From Nitratireductor luteus (GTDB taxonomy: Bacteria > Pseudomonadota > Alphaproteobacteria > Rhizobiales > Rhizobiaceae), in assembly GCF_026162365.1 (NCBI RefSeq), contig NZ_JAOANW010000005.1, positions 186,001 through 250,000 of the forward strand: a stretch of DNA of 64,000 nucleotides, given 5' to 3'. The position numbers and the translations under genes are program-made. Below, in pieces: positions 16,422 through 25,371 of the stretch. The notes beneath the pieces were generated by a model that saw only the letters and a list, made by a program, of their open reading frames with translations, did no database searches and had not been told where the DNA came from. Within the stretch, counting starts at the first letter, position 1, and each line of letters starts with the position of its first letter.

Positions 16422-17117
16422 ATGCGCGTTTTGCTGATTGAAGACGACAGTGCAACCGCACAGAGCATCGAGCTGATGCTGAAGTCGGAGAGCTTTAACG
16501 TCTATACGACGGATCTCGGCGAAGAAGGTGTCGATCTCGGTAAACTGTACGACTACGACATAATCCTTCTGGACCTGAACCTGCCGGACATGTCGGGCTA
16601 CGAGGTGTTGCGGACACTTCGCCTTTCCAAGGTCAAGACGCCGATCCTGATCCTTTCGGGCATGGCCGGCATCGAGGACAAGGTCAGGGGGCTGGGCTTC
16701 GGCGCCGACGATTATATGACCAAGCCGTTCCACAAGGACGAGCTGGTGGCGCGCATCCACGCGATTGTCCGCCGCTCGAAAGGTCACGCCCAGTCGATCA
16801 TCACGACCGGCGACTTGGTGGTCAATCTCGACGCGAAGACGGTGGAAGTCGCGGGCCAGCGCGTGCACCTGACCGGCAAGGAATATCAGATGCTGGAGTT
16901 GCTCTCGCTGCGCAAGGGCACGACGCTGACCAAGGAAATGTTCCTCAACCATCTTTATGGCGGTATGGACGAGCCGGAACTGAAGATTATCGACGTCTTC
17001 ATCTGCAAGCTGCGCAAGAAACTCGATACGGCTTCCGGCGGGCAGAACTATATCGAGACCGTATGGGGCCGCGGCTATGTGTTGCGCGAGCCCGAGGAAA
17101 TCCGCGAAAGCGCCTGA
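16422..17117 (+). CDS. ctrA: Cell-cycle master response regulator CtrA
   Basis: A 231-residue OmpR-type response regulator. The receiver domain has acidic residues Asp8/Asp9, phosphoacceptor Asp51 ([13 protein letters not shown]) and the conserved Lys in DDYMTKPF. The C-terminal winged helix holds [12 protein letters not shown] and the terminal segment [12 protein letters not shown] with [10 protein letters not shown]. The length equals Caulobacter CtrA. CtrA controls division, flagellar and DNA-methylation genes and is phosphorylated through CckA-ChpT, whose chpT is 550 bp downstream. ATG 16422 fits the conserved N-terminus (MRVLLIEDD). Confidence 0.97.
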   Translation: MRVLLIEDDSATAQSIELMLKSESFNVYTTDLGEEGVDLGKLYDYDIILLDLNLPDMSGYEVLRTLRLSKVKTPILILSGMAGIEDKVRGLGFGADDYMTKPFHKDELVARIHAIVRRSKGHAQSIITTGDLVVNLDAKTVEVAGQRVHLTGKEYQMLELLSLRKGTTLTKEMFLNHLYGGMDEPELKIIDVFICKLRKKLDTASGGQNYIETVWGRGYVLREPEEIRESA

Positions 17118-17135
17118 GCGGCCGCGTTTCAGATT

Positions 17136-17163
17136 AAAAAACCCGGCGTTGGCCGGGTTTTTC
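17136..17163 (+). terminator. Intrinsic terminator after ctrA
   Basis: AAAAACCCGGC and GCCGGGTTTTT form an 11-bp stem with loop GTTG, with an A run before and a T run after. It lies 20 bp past the ctrA stop and before the converging receiver gene, and could act in both directions. Confidence 0.88.
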
Positions 17164-17201
17164 GTTTGGGCTTGCGCGCGAATCCGGTCTGCCGGCCGCT
17201 G

Positions 17202-17570
17202 CTAAGCGGCGGCCTGGAGCTCGCGAAAATTGTTCAGAAGCTGTGCGCGGGTGAACGGCTTGAGCATGTAGCCGGCGGCGCCGGCGCGCTTGGCGCGCAT
17301 GATCGGCCCGATGTCCATGGCATAGGTGCACAGCAGGATGTGCGGCCTGGCGTTCGGGTCCAGCGCCATAAGCCGGGTGATCAGCTCGGCTGCATCCATG
17401 TCGGGCAGGGTTGCATCGACGATGATCGCTTCCGGCATTTCATGCGTGCAGATCTCGATGGCCTCATAGGCCGAACTTGCTTCCGCCACCAGCATTTCGG
17501 GACCGGCCAGGATTCGCTTCGCGACCTTTCGGATGACGCTCGAATCGTCGACGATCAGACAGCGCTTCAT
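17202..17570 (-). CDS. Single-domain response regulator (CheY-like receiver)
   Basis: A 122-residue stand-alone receiver domain. It has acidic residues Asp8/Asp9 (IVDDSSVIRK), phosphoacceptor Asp52 (AIIVDATLPDMD), the Thr switch in LLCTYAMD and Lys in YMLKPFTRAQ, and no output domain. The ATG at 17570 starts the conserved domain. It lies between ctrA and chpT, downstream of chpT on the same strand, so it may receive phosphate from ChpT or another phosphotransfer protein. It does not match CpdR or DivK closely enough for me to name it. Confidence 0.9.
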   Translation of the reverse strand: MKRCLIVDDSSVIRKVAKRILAGPEMLVAEASSAYEAIEICTHEMPEAIIVDATLPDMDAAELITRLMALDPNARPHILLCTYAMDIGPIMRAKRAGAAGYMLKPFTRAQLLNNFRELQAAA

Positions 17571-17670
17571 GGTTTCCGGTTCCTGTTGGCTCGGCGGAGC
17601 GTCCCGCATGTCCCACCGATACTCGCATGGGTTGGTAAAGCCGTCGCAAAGATGCGTGGTTAATTTTTAA

Positions 17671-18300
17671 CTAAGTGGCCGAGAGGATGATTTCCTCGGC
17701 ACCGGCCCGGATGGAAATGGTCATTCCCGTCTCCCGCGCCAGAAGCATCGTGTAATAGAACTGGACGCTGTGGGCATCGATGGCTTCTTCAGGTTGGCGT
17801 CCGGCGTGCAGCTCGAGGAATCTCGCCGGCACACGCACCATCGGTCCATTGGCGTTGATGGTGAAGCGGGGCGCTGTTTCCACGTCGTCCAGGCGCACGG
17901 TCAGTTTGCCGCCGCGCGGTATCGCCGTGTTGGAAATCAGGATCATGTTGAGCAGCAGCTTGACTTTGTTCTTCGGCAGAAGCGCCCGGTTGCCGATCCA
18001 TTCCAGTTCCGGCTTTTCGTTGCGGATAAAGGCGGTGGCGACGGCCTGGGCATCGCCCGTATCTATCTGCATGCCGGCCGAGCCGGCAGCGCCGAAGGCG
18101 AGGCGCGCGAACTGGAGGCGAGCCGAGGCGTTCACCGCGCTGGCGCGGATGAGCTGCATGGCGTCTTCGTCGGCGCCGCCCTCGTCCAGCAATTCCAGTC
18201 CATTGTTGATCGCGCCCACCGGAGAGATGATGTCATGGCACACGCGGCTGCACAAAAGGGCTGCGAGGTCTGTCGCGCTGAGCGAGAAAATGTCGGTCAT
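17671..18300 (-). CDS. chpT: Histidine phosphotransferase ChpT
   Basis: A 209-residue protein with a dimeric histidine-kinase-like fold. The phospho-accepting His22 is in SRVCHDIISPVGAINNG, and the degenerate ATPase-like half contains KVKLLLNMILI. ChpT passes phosphate from CckA to CtrA and CpdR. The ATG at 18300 gives the standard length; the longer frame to 18489 is unrelated sequence. The order ctrA, receiver, chpT, eipA is as I recall it from Brucella. Confidence 0.92.
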   Translation of the reverse strand: MTDIFSLSATDLAALLCSRVCHDIISPVGAINNGLELLDEGGADEDAMQLIRASAVNASARLQFARLAFGAAGSAGMQIDTGDAQAVATAFIRNEKPELEWIGNRALLPKNKVKLLLNMILISNTAIPRGGKLTVRLDDVETAPRFTINANGPMVRVPARFLELHAGRQPEEAIDAHSVQFYYTMLLARETGMTISIRAGAEEIILSAT

Positions 18301-18644
18301 ATCCGAGCCGTCCCCTGGATCGCTTTCCAAGCCGAAATGGCATGGCGCGAGCCATGCCGGCGAATCGCTATAGCTATAGCCGGTTTCTTCGTACACACGA
18401 GCGAGCTGACCGGCAACAAATGGCCATTCAACCCAAGCGTGCAGAAAAGGCGCATACGGCGATGGCGGTCGGCTGATCCCCAACGCCAAGGCCGTATGCA
18501 GGCCCTGTGGAAGAAGTGGGGGCTTAATGGTTGAAAAAGGATTACGGCATAGAATCGAATCTTAGATAAGCCCGTTGGCGGGGTCAGGGGTAGCGGAGCC
18601 GCAGGAGCAAAGGCGTTTCAACGCTTCACAACGGAGAAGAAGAA
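18301..18644. other. Divergent chpT/eipA intergenic region
   Basis: This 344-bp gap between divergent start codons holds no credible gene. Two GAATC sites (GANTC type) sit back to back at 18552-18561, about 85 bp before the eipA ATG, and may make eipA expression sensitive to CcrM methylation. A small palindrome, GCTATAGCTATAGC, is near 18364. Confidence 0.4.
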
Positions 18645-19232
18645 ATGATTCAGGGTCTGTTCGAGCGTATTGGCGCGCGAAAACTTGCTGTCGTTCTCGT
18701 CATGGCCGTGCTGGCCGCCCTGGCGCCGTCGCGCGCTTCGGCGCAGCAGAACGGTTACACGGTGGATGAGATCGTGACGGCCGGCGAACAATTCTTCGGC
18801 GCGACCACCGGAGGGCTCGCAACCCTCGTCGAGAAGATTTTCTCCACCTATGGCCTACCCAACGGTTATGTGCTCGGCCAGGAAGGATCCGGCGCCATTG
18901 TCGGCGGCCTGACCTATGGCGAGGGCACCCTTTACACCAAGAATGCCGGGGATCATCCCGTGTTCTGGCAGGGGCCTTCCATCGGTTGGGACTTCGGCGC
19001 GCAGGGCTCGCGCGTCATGGTGCTCGTTTATAATCTCGATCAGGTTGGGAGCCTCTACCGGCGCTATGGCGGTGTCGCCGGGTCGGCCTATTTCGTGGCG
19101 GGGCTTGGTTTCAACGTTCTGAAAAACGGTCAGGTGCTCATCGTGCCCATCCGTACCGGAGTGGGGGCGCGGCTCGGTGTCAATCTCGGCTATTTGAAAA
19201 TGACGCCCAGGCCCACTTGGAATCCGTTCTGA
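18645..19232 (+). CDS. eipA: Periplasmic envelope-integrity protein EipA (DUF1134)
   Basis: A 195-residue exported protein. A signal peptide covers residues 1-34 (hydrophobic LAVVLVMAVLAALAPSRASA, cleavage likely after ASA). The mature part matches DUF1134, with GYTVDEIVTAGEQFFGATTG and a Gly-rich C-terminus ending LGYLKMTPRPTWNPF. In Brucella EipA is a periplasmic protein needed for cell-envelope integrity. GGAGAAGAAG precedes the ATG. It sits next to chpT, which ties envelope maintenance to the cell-cycle block. Confidence 0.9.
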   Translation: MIQGLFERIGARKLAVVLVMAVLAALAPSRASAQQNGYTVDEIVTAGEQFFGATTGGLATLVEKIFSTYGLPNGYVLGQEGSGAIVGGLTYGEGTLYTKNAGDHPVFWQGPSIGWDFGAQGSRVMVLVYNLDQVGSLYRRYGGVAGSAYFVAGLGFNVLKNGQVLIVPIRTGVGARLGVNLGYLKMTPRPTWNPF

Positions 19233-19339
19233 TCGGCGGTGGCGGTCGCCATGCAGGTCAGCGGCTATTAAACTTCAACCGGGTCTAGATTTATGGCGAT
19301 CAGCCATGGCAGACTATTTTACCATGCACTTTCGAGTGC

Positions 19340-20587
19340 ATGGTGCTTTATGTGCACGCCCATGGACCCGACCTTGTGATCCAGACCCTGCTTTCCTTCA
19401 TACTAGGCTTCCTCGTAGCCAGCATCCTTGCCCTCCTGGCGGCGCCGGTGTTGTGGCGGCGGGCGGGGCAACTCGCCCGCAAGCGCATGGAAGCATCCAT
19501 GCCGCTTTCCAGCGCGGAGCTGGAGGCCGAATTCGATGCCTTGCGGGCGGAGAACGCCATGACTGTTCGCAAGCTGGAGATGAGGGCTGAAACCCTGCAC
19601 AAGCGCACGGTCGAGGACCTCGTCGTGCTCAACACGCAGCGCGAGCATATCGCAGCGCTCCTCCGCGAAATCGAGATTCACCGGGGGCGCGTCACGGATA
19701 TGGAGAGCGAACACAAGGAACTCTCAGCCAGGCTTTCGGCGCGGGAAGGCGAGGTCAAATCACTCACCGCGCGCATGGAGAAAGCCGAAGCCCAGCTCGA
19801 ACAGCGGATTTCGGAGGTGGAGGAACTGTCCAGGCTCTACGAGGAATCCAGCCTGACGGCGAGCAGCCGACAGATCGAGATAGTTTCCCGCGAGTCCGAC
19901 ATGGAGCGGCTCAAGGACACGATCGGCCAGTTGCGCAACCAGCGCCGTGAGGCCATCGACGAAACGCGCCAGGCTGTGGCCGAGCGCAAGGAGGTCGAGG
20001 AAGCCCTCAAGGTCGCGCAGCAGCGCGCGGCGGACCTTGATCGCAAGCTCGAGCGCATGATCACCACGCTCTCCACGCGCGACGAGGCACTGGAGCGACG
20101 CGAGAAGGAGATAGAGCGCTTGAAGAAGAAGATACGCGAAACCGCCCAGGCCGACGCGGGTGCGTCGAGCAGGCTCGAAGCCGCGGAAAGACACAAGGAG
20201 CGGCTGGAACTGCAGGTCGCGGACCTCTCCCTGCAGCTTTCGTCACTGCTTGCCTCAGGCAGCGAGGGTGAGGGAGACGGCACAAGGCAGCGCATGCAGT
20301 CGCGCCTTGCCACCTTGATGCGCGAGAACAAGAAACTCCGCGAAAAGCTGTCGGCCAGCGCCGAAGCGAGCGAGGGATCGGCCAAGGGAGACGCTGCCTT
20401 GCGCGAACAGATCGCCAGCCTGGCGGCGGAAGTGGTCAACATGGCCGCCCAGCTGGAAGGCCCGGGCTCGCCCATCGAAGAGGCGCTCAATTCGGCGGAT
20501 GGCCGTCAGGCCGGTGCCCCCGGGCACCAACCACCCAGCCTCGCTGAGCGCGTGCGCGCCCTGCGCGAAGGCGCCCCGGCGCAATAG
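19340..20587 (+). CDS. Membrane-anchored coiled-coil protein of unknown function
   Basis: A protein of up to 415 residues. One transmembrane segment lies at about residues 14-38 (TLLSFILGFLVASILALLAA). A long coiled coil follows from about 60 to 345, very rich in Glu, Arg, Leu and Ala. The tail is low in complexity and ends ERVRALREGAPAQ. No enzymatic motif is seen. The start is uncertain because no good ribosome site precedes ATG 19340; GTG codons a few residues downstream are alternatives. It lies 107 bp after eipA on the same strand, so an envelope or polar-scaffold role linked to the cell-cycle block is possible. I do not recognise a named family. Confidence 0.75.
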   Translation: MVLYVHAHGPDLVIQTLLSFILGFLVASILALLAAPVLWRRAGQLARKRMEASMPLSSAELEAEFDALRAENAMTVRKLEMRAETLHKRTVEDLVVLNTQREHIAALLREIEIHRGRVTDMESEHKELSARLSAREGEVKSLTARMEKAEAQLEQRISEVEELSRLYEESSLTASSRQIEIVSRESDMERLKDTIGQLRNQRREAIDETRQAVAERKEVEEALKVAQQRAADLDRKLERMITTLSTRDEALERREKEIERLKKKIRETAQADAGASSRLEAAERHKERLELQVADLSLQLSSLLASGSEGEGDGTRQRMQSRLATLMRENKKLREKLSASAEASEGSAKGDAALREQIASLAAEVVNMAAQLEGPGSPIEEALNSADGRQAGAPGHQPPSLAERVRALREGAPAQ

Positions 20588-20594
20588 GCAACAA

Positions 20595-21407
20595 TTATTC
20601 CGGCGCCTGCCATAGTCGGTGCAGGGCAATCGCCGAGGCTGCCGCCACGTTGAGGCTGTCGAAATCCTCGCGCATCGAAATCCGCACGGATGGCAGCCTT
20701 TCCAGCAGTTCCCGGGGCAATCCCGGACCTTCCGCGCCCAAAAGGAGTGCGCAGCGTCTGCCTCTTTTCACTGCGGATATGTCGACCCGACCGGCCGGGC
20801 TGAGGGCGACCACGTCGAAGCCCTCGTTTTCCAGCGCCTTGATCATCGCCGTCCCGCTTTCGGCCTTGGCGAAGGGTACTTTCAGCGCGGCGCCCACCGA
20901 AACCCGAATGGCCTTGCGGTAGAGCGGATCGCAGCAGGTCTGGTCGAGCAGCACCGCGTCGGCACCGAAAGCGGCCGCGTTGCGGAAGATCGCGCCCATA
21001 TTGTCGTGATTCGCTATGCCGCAAAGAGCCACGACGAGCGCCGCTGGCGGCATTTTCGCCAGGAGCGCGGCGGCATCTTCCTCTTCCGTGCGCCTGCCGA
21101 CTGCCAATATGCCGCGATGCATGTGAAAGCCGGCGATGCCGTCCATGACGTCGCCTGACGCCACATAGACCGGAATGTCGTCGTCTATCCGCGCCAGAAG
21201 GTCCTCCAGCCCGGCGAGTCGGTTCTCGCGCAGGAATACGGATTCGGCGGCAAAGCGGCTGCTGGCGAAGAGCACGTTGAGGACGACGCGGCCCTCGGCG
21301 ATGAACCGGCCCTGCCGGCCCACGAGATCGCGTTCGCGCACATCGCGGTAGGCGGCGATGCGCTCGTCGTCGACGCTGTCGATGCGGATGATGTTGGCCT
21401 TGCTCAC
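20595..21407 (-). CDS. TrmH/SpoU-family RNA 2'-O-methyltransferase
   Basis: A 270-residue SPOUT methyltransferase that would use SAM to methylate ribose in tRNA or rRNA. The three knot motifs are visible: NHDNMGAIFRNAAAFG, LLLGAEGPGLP and ISMREDFDSLNVAAASAIAL. The N-terminus has the substrate-binding domain (GRFIAEGRVVLNVL). The start is inferred to be GTG 21407, which overlaps the stop of the upstream gene (GTGA) and begins homologous sequence. Both genes therefore form a coupled pair. The target nucleotide cannot be read from sequence. Confidence 0.88.
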   Translation of the reverse strand: MSKANIIRIDSVDDERIAAYRDVRERDLVGRQGRFIAEGRVVLNVLFASSRFAAESVFLRENRLAGLEDLLARIDDDIPVYVASGDVMDGIAGFHMHRGILAVGRRTEEEDAAALLAKMPPAALVVALCGIANHDNMGAIFRNAAAFGADAVLLDQTCCDPLYRKAIRVSVGAALKVPFAKAESGTAMIKALENEGFDVVALSPAGRVDISAVKRGRRCALLLGAEGPGLPRELLERLPSVRISMREDFDSLNVAAASAIALHRLWQAPE

Positions 21408-22162
21408 GTCCCGCGCGCCGCCTTGGCCATGGCGACGAGGACAGGCCTCATCTCGCCCGCATCGTTCAGCGCCGTGTCGAAGAAGATGCGCTGCTGCTCG
21501 TCGCCAAGCGCCAGATCGATGCCTTCCGGATCGATGCCCGTCAGCCGCCACTTTCCCGGTTTCGCCTTGCAGAAATGGCGGGCGTAGTTGGCCACGGCGT
21601 CGGCATGGTCCTCGTTCATGTGATCGATTGCCGCCTGCTCGGCGCGGGCAAGCGCATCGAGTGCCGGCCCCGCCGTCAGCAATTCGCCGGGCGCAAGCTT
21701 GTAGGCCCGCGCGAACCCCCCGTTGAGAAGCCCGGCGCCCGGCTCCAGCCGGTAGAAGGCGAAGTCGGCAAATCCGGCATAAAGGCCGGCCTTGGGGTGG
21801 CGGTTGAGGTAGCGCCGCCGGGCGTGTTCCTGGGCCGGCGTGCCCGCAGAAAGCCGCACCGCCTGCGCCTTGAGCGTCAGGCGGGGATGGGCGAGCGGGT
21901 CGCCCTTGCCGGGCTCCCCGAGAAGGAGCGAGCAGCGCGCATCCGCTTCAATCGCCCTGGTGTGGGCGGAAAGCGCCGAGACGAGGATCAGCGGCGCGCC
22001 GTCCATGTCGGTCGCCACCGCCACGCGGGTGGCCAGCGGCGCCCCGTCCTCGGGGTCGAGCGTGGCGAGGGCGGCGAAACGCGCCTGCCGCATCAGCGTC
22101 TTGGCAAGACGGATCGCGTCGGCGTCCGTCTCCAGTATCACGTCCTTCTTCTCGTCCGGCAT
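21404..22162 (-). CDS. HugZ-like heme-utilisation/pyridoxamine-phosphate-oxidase-fold protein
   Basis: A 252-residue protein. Residues about 15-150 form a split-barrel flavin- or heme-binding domain (RQARFAALATLDPEDGAPLATRV), and a DUF2470-like C-terminal domain starts at ALARAEQAAIDHMNEDHADAV. HugZ proteins degrade heme; relatives bind FMN. It is the first gene of the pair with the TrmH-type methyltransferase and lies 15 bp after the racemase. Its substrate (heme or flavin) is not certain. Confidence 0.8.
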   Translation of the reverse strand: MPDEKKDVILETDADAIRLAKTLMRQARFAALATLDPEDGAPLATRVAVATDMDGAPLILVSALSAHTRAIEADARCSLLLGEPGKGDPLAHPRLTLKAQAVRLSAGTPAQEHARRRYLNRHPKAGLYAGFADFAFYRLEPGAGLLNGGFARAYKLAPGELLTAGPALDALARAEQAAIDHMNEDHADAVANYARHFCKAKPGKWRLTGIDPEGIDLALGDEQQRIFFDTALNDAGEMRPVLVAMAKAARGT

Positions 22163-22177
22163 ATTGGGCTCCGCTGG

Positions 22178-23335
22178 CTATTCCGGTTCGCTCTGGCCGA
22201 TAATGCCGGCGGCGGCAAGGCTGTCGAACTCTTCAGGCCCAACTCCGAACTCCTTCAGTGAGCCTGCGGCACCGGCCTCGCCGGCAAGGTGAAGGGGCGT
22301 TCGGTCGAGCCGAGGCGCGGGGGCGGGGCGGGTGAAACCGGCCTTCGTGGCATGCACGGCGCGGGCGCGGTTGTGCGGATGGGCGGCGGCCTCTTCAAGC
22401 GTCAGGACGGGCGCGACGCAGGCGTCGGTTCCTTCGAAAAGATCGGTCCACTCCGCCTGCGTGCGCTCGGCGATGCGCCGTGCGATGGCGTCGCGCATCT
22501 GCGGCCAGACGGCGCGGTCGTACTGGCTGCCGGCAAGCGCCTCGCCGAGCGGCAGCAGCCGCGCGAATTCGGCGAAGAACTGCGGCTCCAGGCAGGCGAC
22601 CGCCATGAACCGGGCATCCGCGGTCTCGTAGGTATCGTAAAAGGGCGCGCCGCCGTCCAGAAGGTTGCGGCCGCGCGCGGCGCTCCAGATGCCGGCCGCC
22701 ACGAAGCTGAAGAAGGGCGCCGCCAGCATCGAGGCCCCATCGGTCATCGCCGCGTCCACCATCTGGCCAAGCCCGGAGCGCCCGCGTTCCACGAGTGCCG
22801 CCAGTATGCCTGTCAGGAGAAACATGGTGCCGCCGCCATAGTCCCCGACGAGATTGAGCGGCGGCACGGGCTTGCCCTCGGCCGGCCCCATCATCGATAA
22901 TACGCCCGAATAGGCAAGATAGGTGAGGTCGTGGCCGGCCTGCCGGGCCAGCGGCCCTTCCTGGCCATAGCCGGTCATCCGCGCGTAAATGAGCTTCGGG
23001 TTGCGGGCGCGGGCTTCGTCCGGCCCGACGCCGAGACGCTCCATGACGCCCGGCCGGAACCCTTCCATCAATAGGTCGGCCCGGCCGACCAGGCGCAGGA
23101 GGAGCGTGCGGCCGGCTTCCTGCTTCAGGTCGAGCTTCAATATCCGGCGGCCGTGCCTTTCAAGGTCCATTTCCGGAGGCAGGTTCAGGAAGGGGCGCGC
23201 GGCATCCTTGCGCTCGATGCGCAGCACCGACGCTCCCATCTCCGCCAGCATGAGCCCGGCCAGCGGCACGGGCCCCAGCCCCGCCATCTCGATGACGAGG
23301 AGGCCGGAAAGCGGACCATGGCGCTCGGCTGGCAT
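22178..23335 (-). CDS. Alpha-methylacyl-CoA racemase-like CaiB/BaiF protein
   Basis: A 385-residue class III CoA-transferase-fold protein of the racemase branch. The residues used by alpha-methylacyl-CoA racemases for proton exchange are present: His in GHDLTYLAYSGVL and Asp in NLVGDYGGG, followed by GQMVDAAMTDGA. The reaction would be epimerisation of 2-methylacyl-CoA. ATG 23335 lies 4 bp after the SDR stop and begins the conserved domain. With the neighbouring SDR it suggests branched-chain acyl-CoA oxidation. Unlike the CoA-transferase at 5330, it is not in the sigma-54 region. Confidence 0.85.
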   Translation of the reverse strand: MPAERHGPLSGLLVIEMAGLGPVPLAGLMLAEMGASVLRIERKDAARPFLNLPPEMDLERHGRRILKLDLKQEAGRTLLLRLVGRADLLMEGFRPGVMERLGVGPDEARARNPKLIYARMTGYGQEGPLARQAGHDLTYLAYSGVLSMMGPAEGKPVPPLNLVGDYGGGTMFLLTGILAALVERGRSGLGQMVDAAMTDGASMLAAPFFSFVAAGIWSAARGRNLLDGGAPFYDTYETADARFMAVACLEPQFFAEFARLLPLGEALAGSQYDRAVWPQMRDAIARRIAERTQAEWTDLFEGTDACVAPVLTLEEAAAHPHNRARAVHATKAGFTRPAPAPRLDRTPLHLAGEAGAAGSLKEFGVGPEEFDSLAAAGIIGQSEPE

Positions 23336-23339
23336 GTCT

Positions 23340-24101
23340 TCAGCGCGGCGCCATGCGTATGGCGCCGTCGAGGCGGATGGTCTCGCCGTTGAGCATCTGG
23401 TTCTCGATGATGTGGCAGGCAAGGCTCGCATATTCCGACGGATCGCCGAGGCGGGGCGGGAAGGGAACCTGCTGGCCGAGCGAAGCCTGGGCGTCTTCGG
23501 GCAGTCCGGCCATCATCGGCGTCTTGAAGATGCCGGGCGCGATCGTGCACACCCTTATCCCGGCGCGCGAAAGATCGCGCGCGACGGGCAGGGTCATGCC
23601 GACGATGCCGCCCTTGGACGAGGAATAGGCCGCCTGGCCGATCTGCCCGTCGAAGGCCGCCACGGAAGCCGTGTTCACGATCACGCCGCGCTCACCACCC
23701 TCCAGCGGTTCCAGTTCCTGGGCCTGCGCGGCGAAGAGGCGGATCATGTTGAACGAGCCGATCAGGTTGATCTCGATGACCTTGCGGTAGAGATCGAGCG
23801 GATGGGGACCATCCTTGCCGACCGTCTTCATGGCGACGGCAATGCCCGCGCAATTGACGAGAATGCGCGGTCCGCCCAGTTTCTCGCTGACGGCGGTGAT
23901 GGCCGCCTCGCCGTCCTCGCCGCTGGTCACGTCGCATTTGACGGCGATGCCGCCGATCTCGCCGGCCACTTTTCCTGCCCGGTCCATGCCTACATCGGCA
24001 ATCGCCACCTTTGCGCCTTTGGCCGCAAGGGCGCGCGCCGTGGCTTCGCCAAGGCCCGAGCCGCCGCCCGTGACGATCGCAACAATGCCGGATGGATTCA
24101 T
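23340..24101 (-). CDS. SDR of the 3-hydroxyacyl-CoA dehydrogenase type II (HSD10-like) group
   Basis: A 253-residue SDR with [11 protein letters not shown] at the N-terminus, NCAGIA, Ser in [14 protein letters not shown] and Tyr/Lys in AYSSSKGG, so the active site is complete. The C-terminal [16 protein letters not shown] is typical of type II hydroxyacyl-CoA dehydrogenases, which act on 2-methyl-3-hydroxybutyryl-CoA and similar substrates. A GAGGAGG ribosome site precedes ATG 24101. It is the first gene ahead of the racemase with a 4-bp gap, and together they fit branched-chain acyl-CoA metabolism. Confidence 0.87.
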   Translation of the reverse strand: MNPSGIVAIVTGGGSGLGEATARALAAKGAKVAIADVGMDRAGKVAGEIGGIAVKCDVTSGEDGEAAITAVSEKLGGPRILVNCAGIAVAMKTVGKDGPHPLDLYRKVIEINLIGSFNMIRLFAAQAQELEPLEGGERGVIVNTASVAAFDGQIGQAAYSSSKGGIVGMTLPVARDLSRAGIRVCTIAPGIFKTPMMAGLPEDAQASLGQQVPFPPRLGDPSEYASLACHIIENQMLNGETIRLDGAIRMAPR

Positions 24102-24183
24102 GAAATGCGCCTCCTCTGGTGAAATGGAAGGCGCACAGTAGCGGCGGAACGGCATCGGGGGAAGGGCGGCACGCTGGGCGCGC

Positions 24184-25371
24184 CTACCTTCTCAACACCG
24201 ACTTCAGAACATCCCTGATGCCGATCGCGCCCAGGAAGCGCGAGGCGTCGTCGAAGACGGCGACCGGGGCCGTATGCGACTGGTGCATGGCGTGCATGAC
24301 CGTCTTGAGCGGCGTGCCCGCGTGCGCCCAGTAGACCTTGGGACGGTCCTCCGGCAGCGTCTCGATCTTGTCGCAGGACACCCAGATCGCCGGCTTCTCG
24401 TCGCGCTCCGCACCGACCACCAGCATCTTGTCGTCGAGCTTGAAGCGTGTCGTCCTGCGCCGGTCGAGCCACAGCCAGCCTTCGCCGGCGGACTCCAGGT
24501 CGCGGGCGTCGCGCATCACGTTCCAGGCGGTCAGGACCGAGAGCGGGTTCACGTTGGAGATGAACTCGCGCACATAGTCGGTTCCGGGCTTCAGCACGAT
24601 GTCCTCGGGCGCGCCGGTCTGCACGATGCGGCCGCCGTCCATGATCGAGATGCGGTTGCCGATCTTCAGCGCCTCTTCCAGATCGTGGCTGACGAACAGG
24701 ATTGTCTTCTTCAAACGCTCCTGAAGTTCGAGAAGCTCGTCCTGCAGCTTGGTGCGGATCAGCGGATCGAGCGCGGAAAAGGGCTCGTCCATCAGGAGAA
24801 TGGGCGCTTCGGTCGCGAAGGCGCGGGCCAGGCCCACGCGCTGCTGCATGCCGCCCGAAAGCTCATGGGCATATTTGCCGGCCCAATCCTCCAGATGCAC
24901 CAGTTCGAGCTGGGCCATCACGCGCTCGGCGCGCTGTTTCGCCGGAAGGCCGGAAAGCTCCAGCCCGAAGCCGACATTCTCGGCCACCGTGCGCCATGGC
25001 AGCAGCGCGAATTGCTGGAAGACCATGGCGACGCATTCGCGGCGTATCTTGCGCAGCTCTCCTTCCGAGCAGGTCACGACATTGGCCTGCCAGTCGCCGT
25101 CGTGGACGAGCACGTCGCCGCGCGCGACCTTGTTCAGCCGGTTGACGGCGCGCAGGAGCGTCGATTTGCCGGAGCCTGAAAGGCCCATCAGCACGGAGAT
25201 CTCGCCGCGTTCCACCGTCAGATCGCAGCCGGCGCAGCCGAGCACCGCCCCGGTCTGTTCCAGGATCTCGCCCCGGGTCTTGCCCGCATCCACCAGGGGC
25301 AGGGCGGCGGCGCGCTCCTTGTCGGTCCCGAAGATGATGTCGACCGCGCGAAAATCGATTGCAGAGCTCAT
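24184..25371 (-). CDS. choV: Choline/glycine-betaine ABC transporter, ATP-binding protein ChoV
   Basis: A 395-residue ATPase of the ProV type. It has Walker [10 protein letters not shown], a Q-loop ([13 protein letters not shown]), the signature [14 protein letters not shown], Walker [14 protein letters not shown] and H-loop SHDLEEAL. The N-terminal extension (about 50 residues before the ABC core) is typical. The C-terminal portion ends in a CBS-like segment ([19 protein letters not shown]) that may sense ionic strength. The ATG overlaps the permease stop (ATGA). It couples ATP hydrolysis to uptake with ChoW and ChoX. Confidence 0.92.
   Translation of the reverse strand: MSSAIDFRAVDIIFGTDKERAAALPLVDAGKTRGEILEQTGAVLGCAGCDLTVERGEISVLMGLSGSGKSTLLRAVNRLNKVARGDVLVHDGDWQANVVTCSEGELRKIRRECVAMVFQQFALLPWRTVAENVGFGLELSGLPAKQRAERVMAQLELVHLEDWAGKYAHELSGGMQQRVGLARAFATEAPILLMDEPFSALDPLIRTKLQDELLELQERLKKTILFVSHDLEEALKIGNRISIMDGGRIVQTGAPEDIVLKPGTDYVREFISNVNPLSVLTAWNVMRDARDLESAGEGWLWLDRRRTTRFKLDDKMLVVGAERDEKPAIWVSCDKIETLPEDRPKVYWAHAGTPLKTVMHAMHQSHTAPVAVFDDASRFLGAIGIRDVLKSVLRR

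Noticed and set aside
17202-17570. CpdR or DivK
   Set aside because: It is a lone receiver beside chpT, but sequence around the phosphoacceptor and switch residues is not close to either as I recall them, so no name was given.
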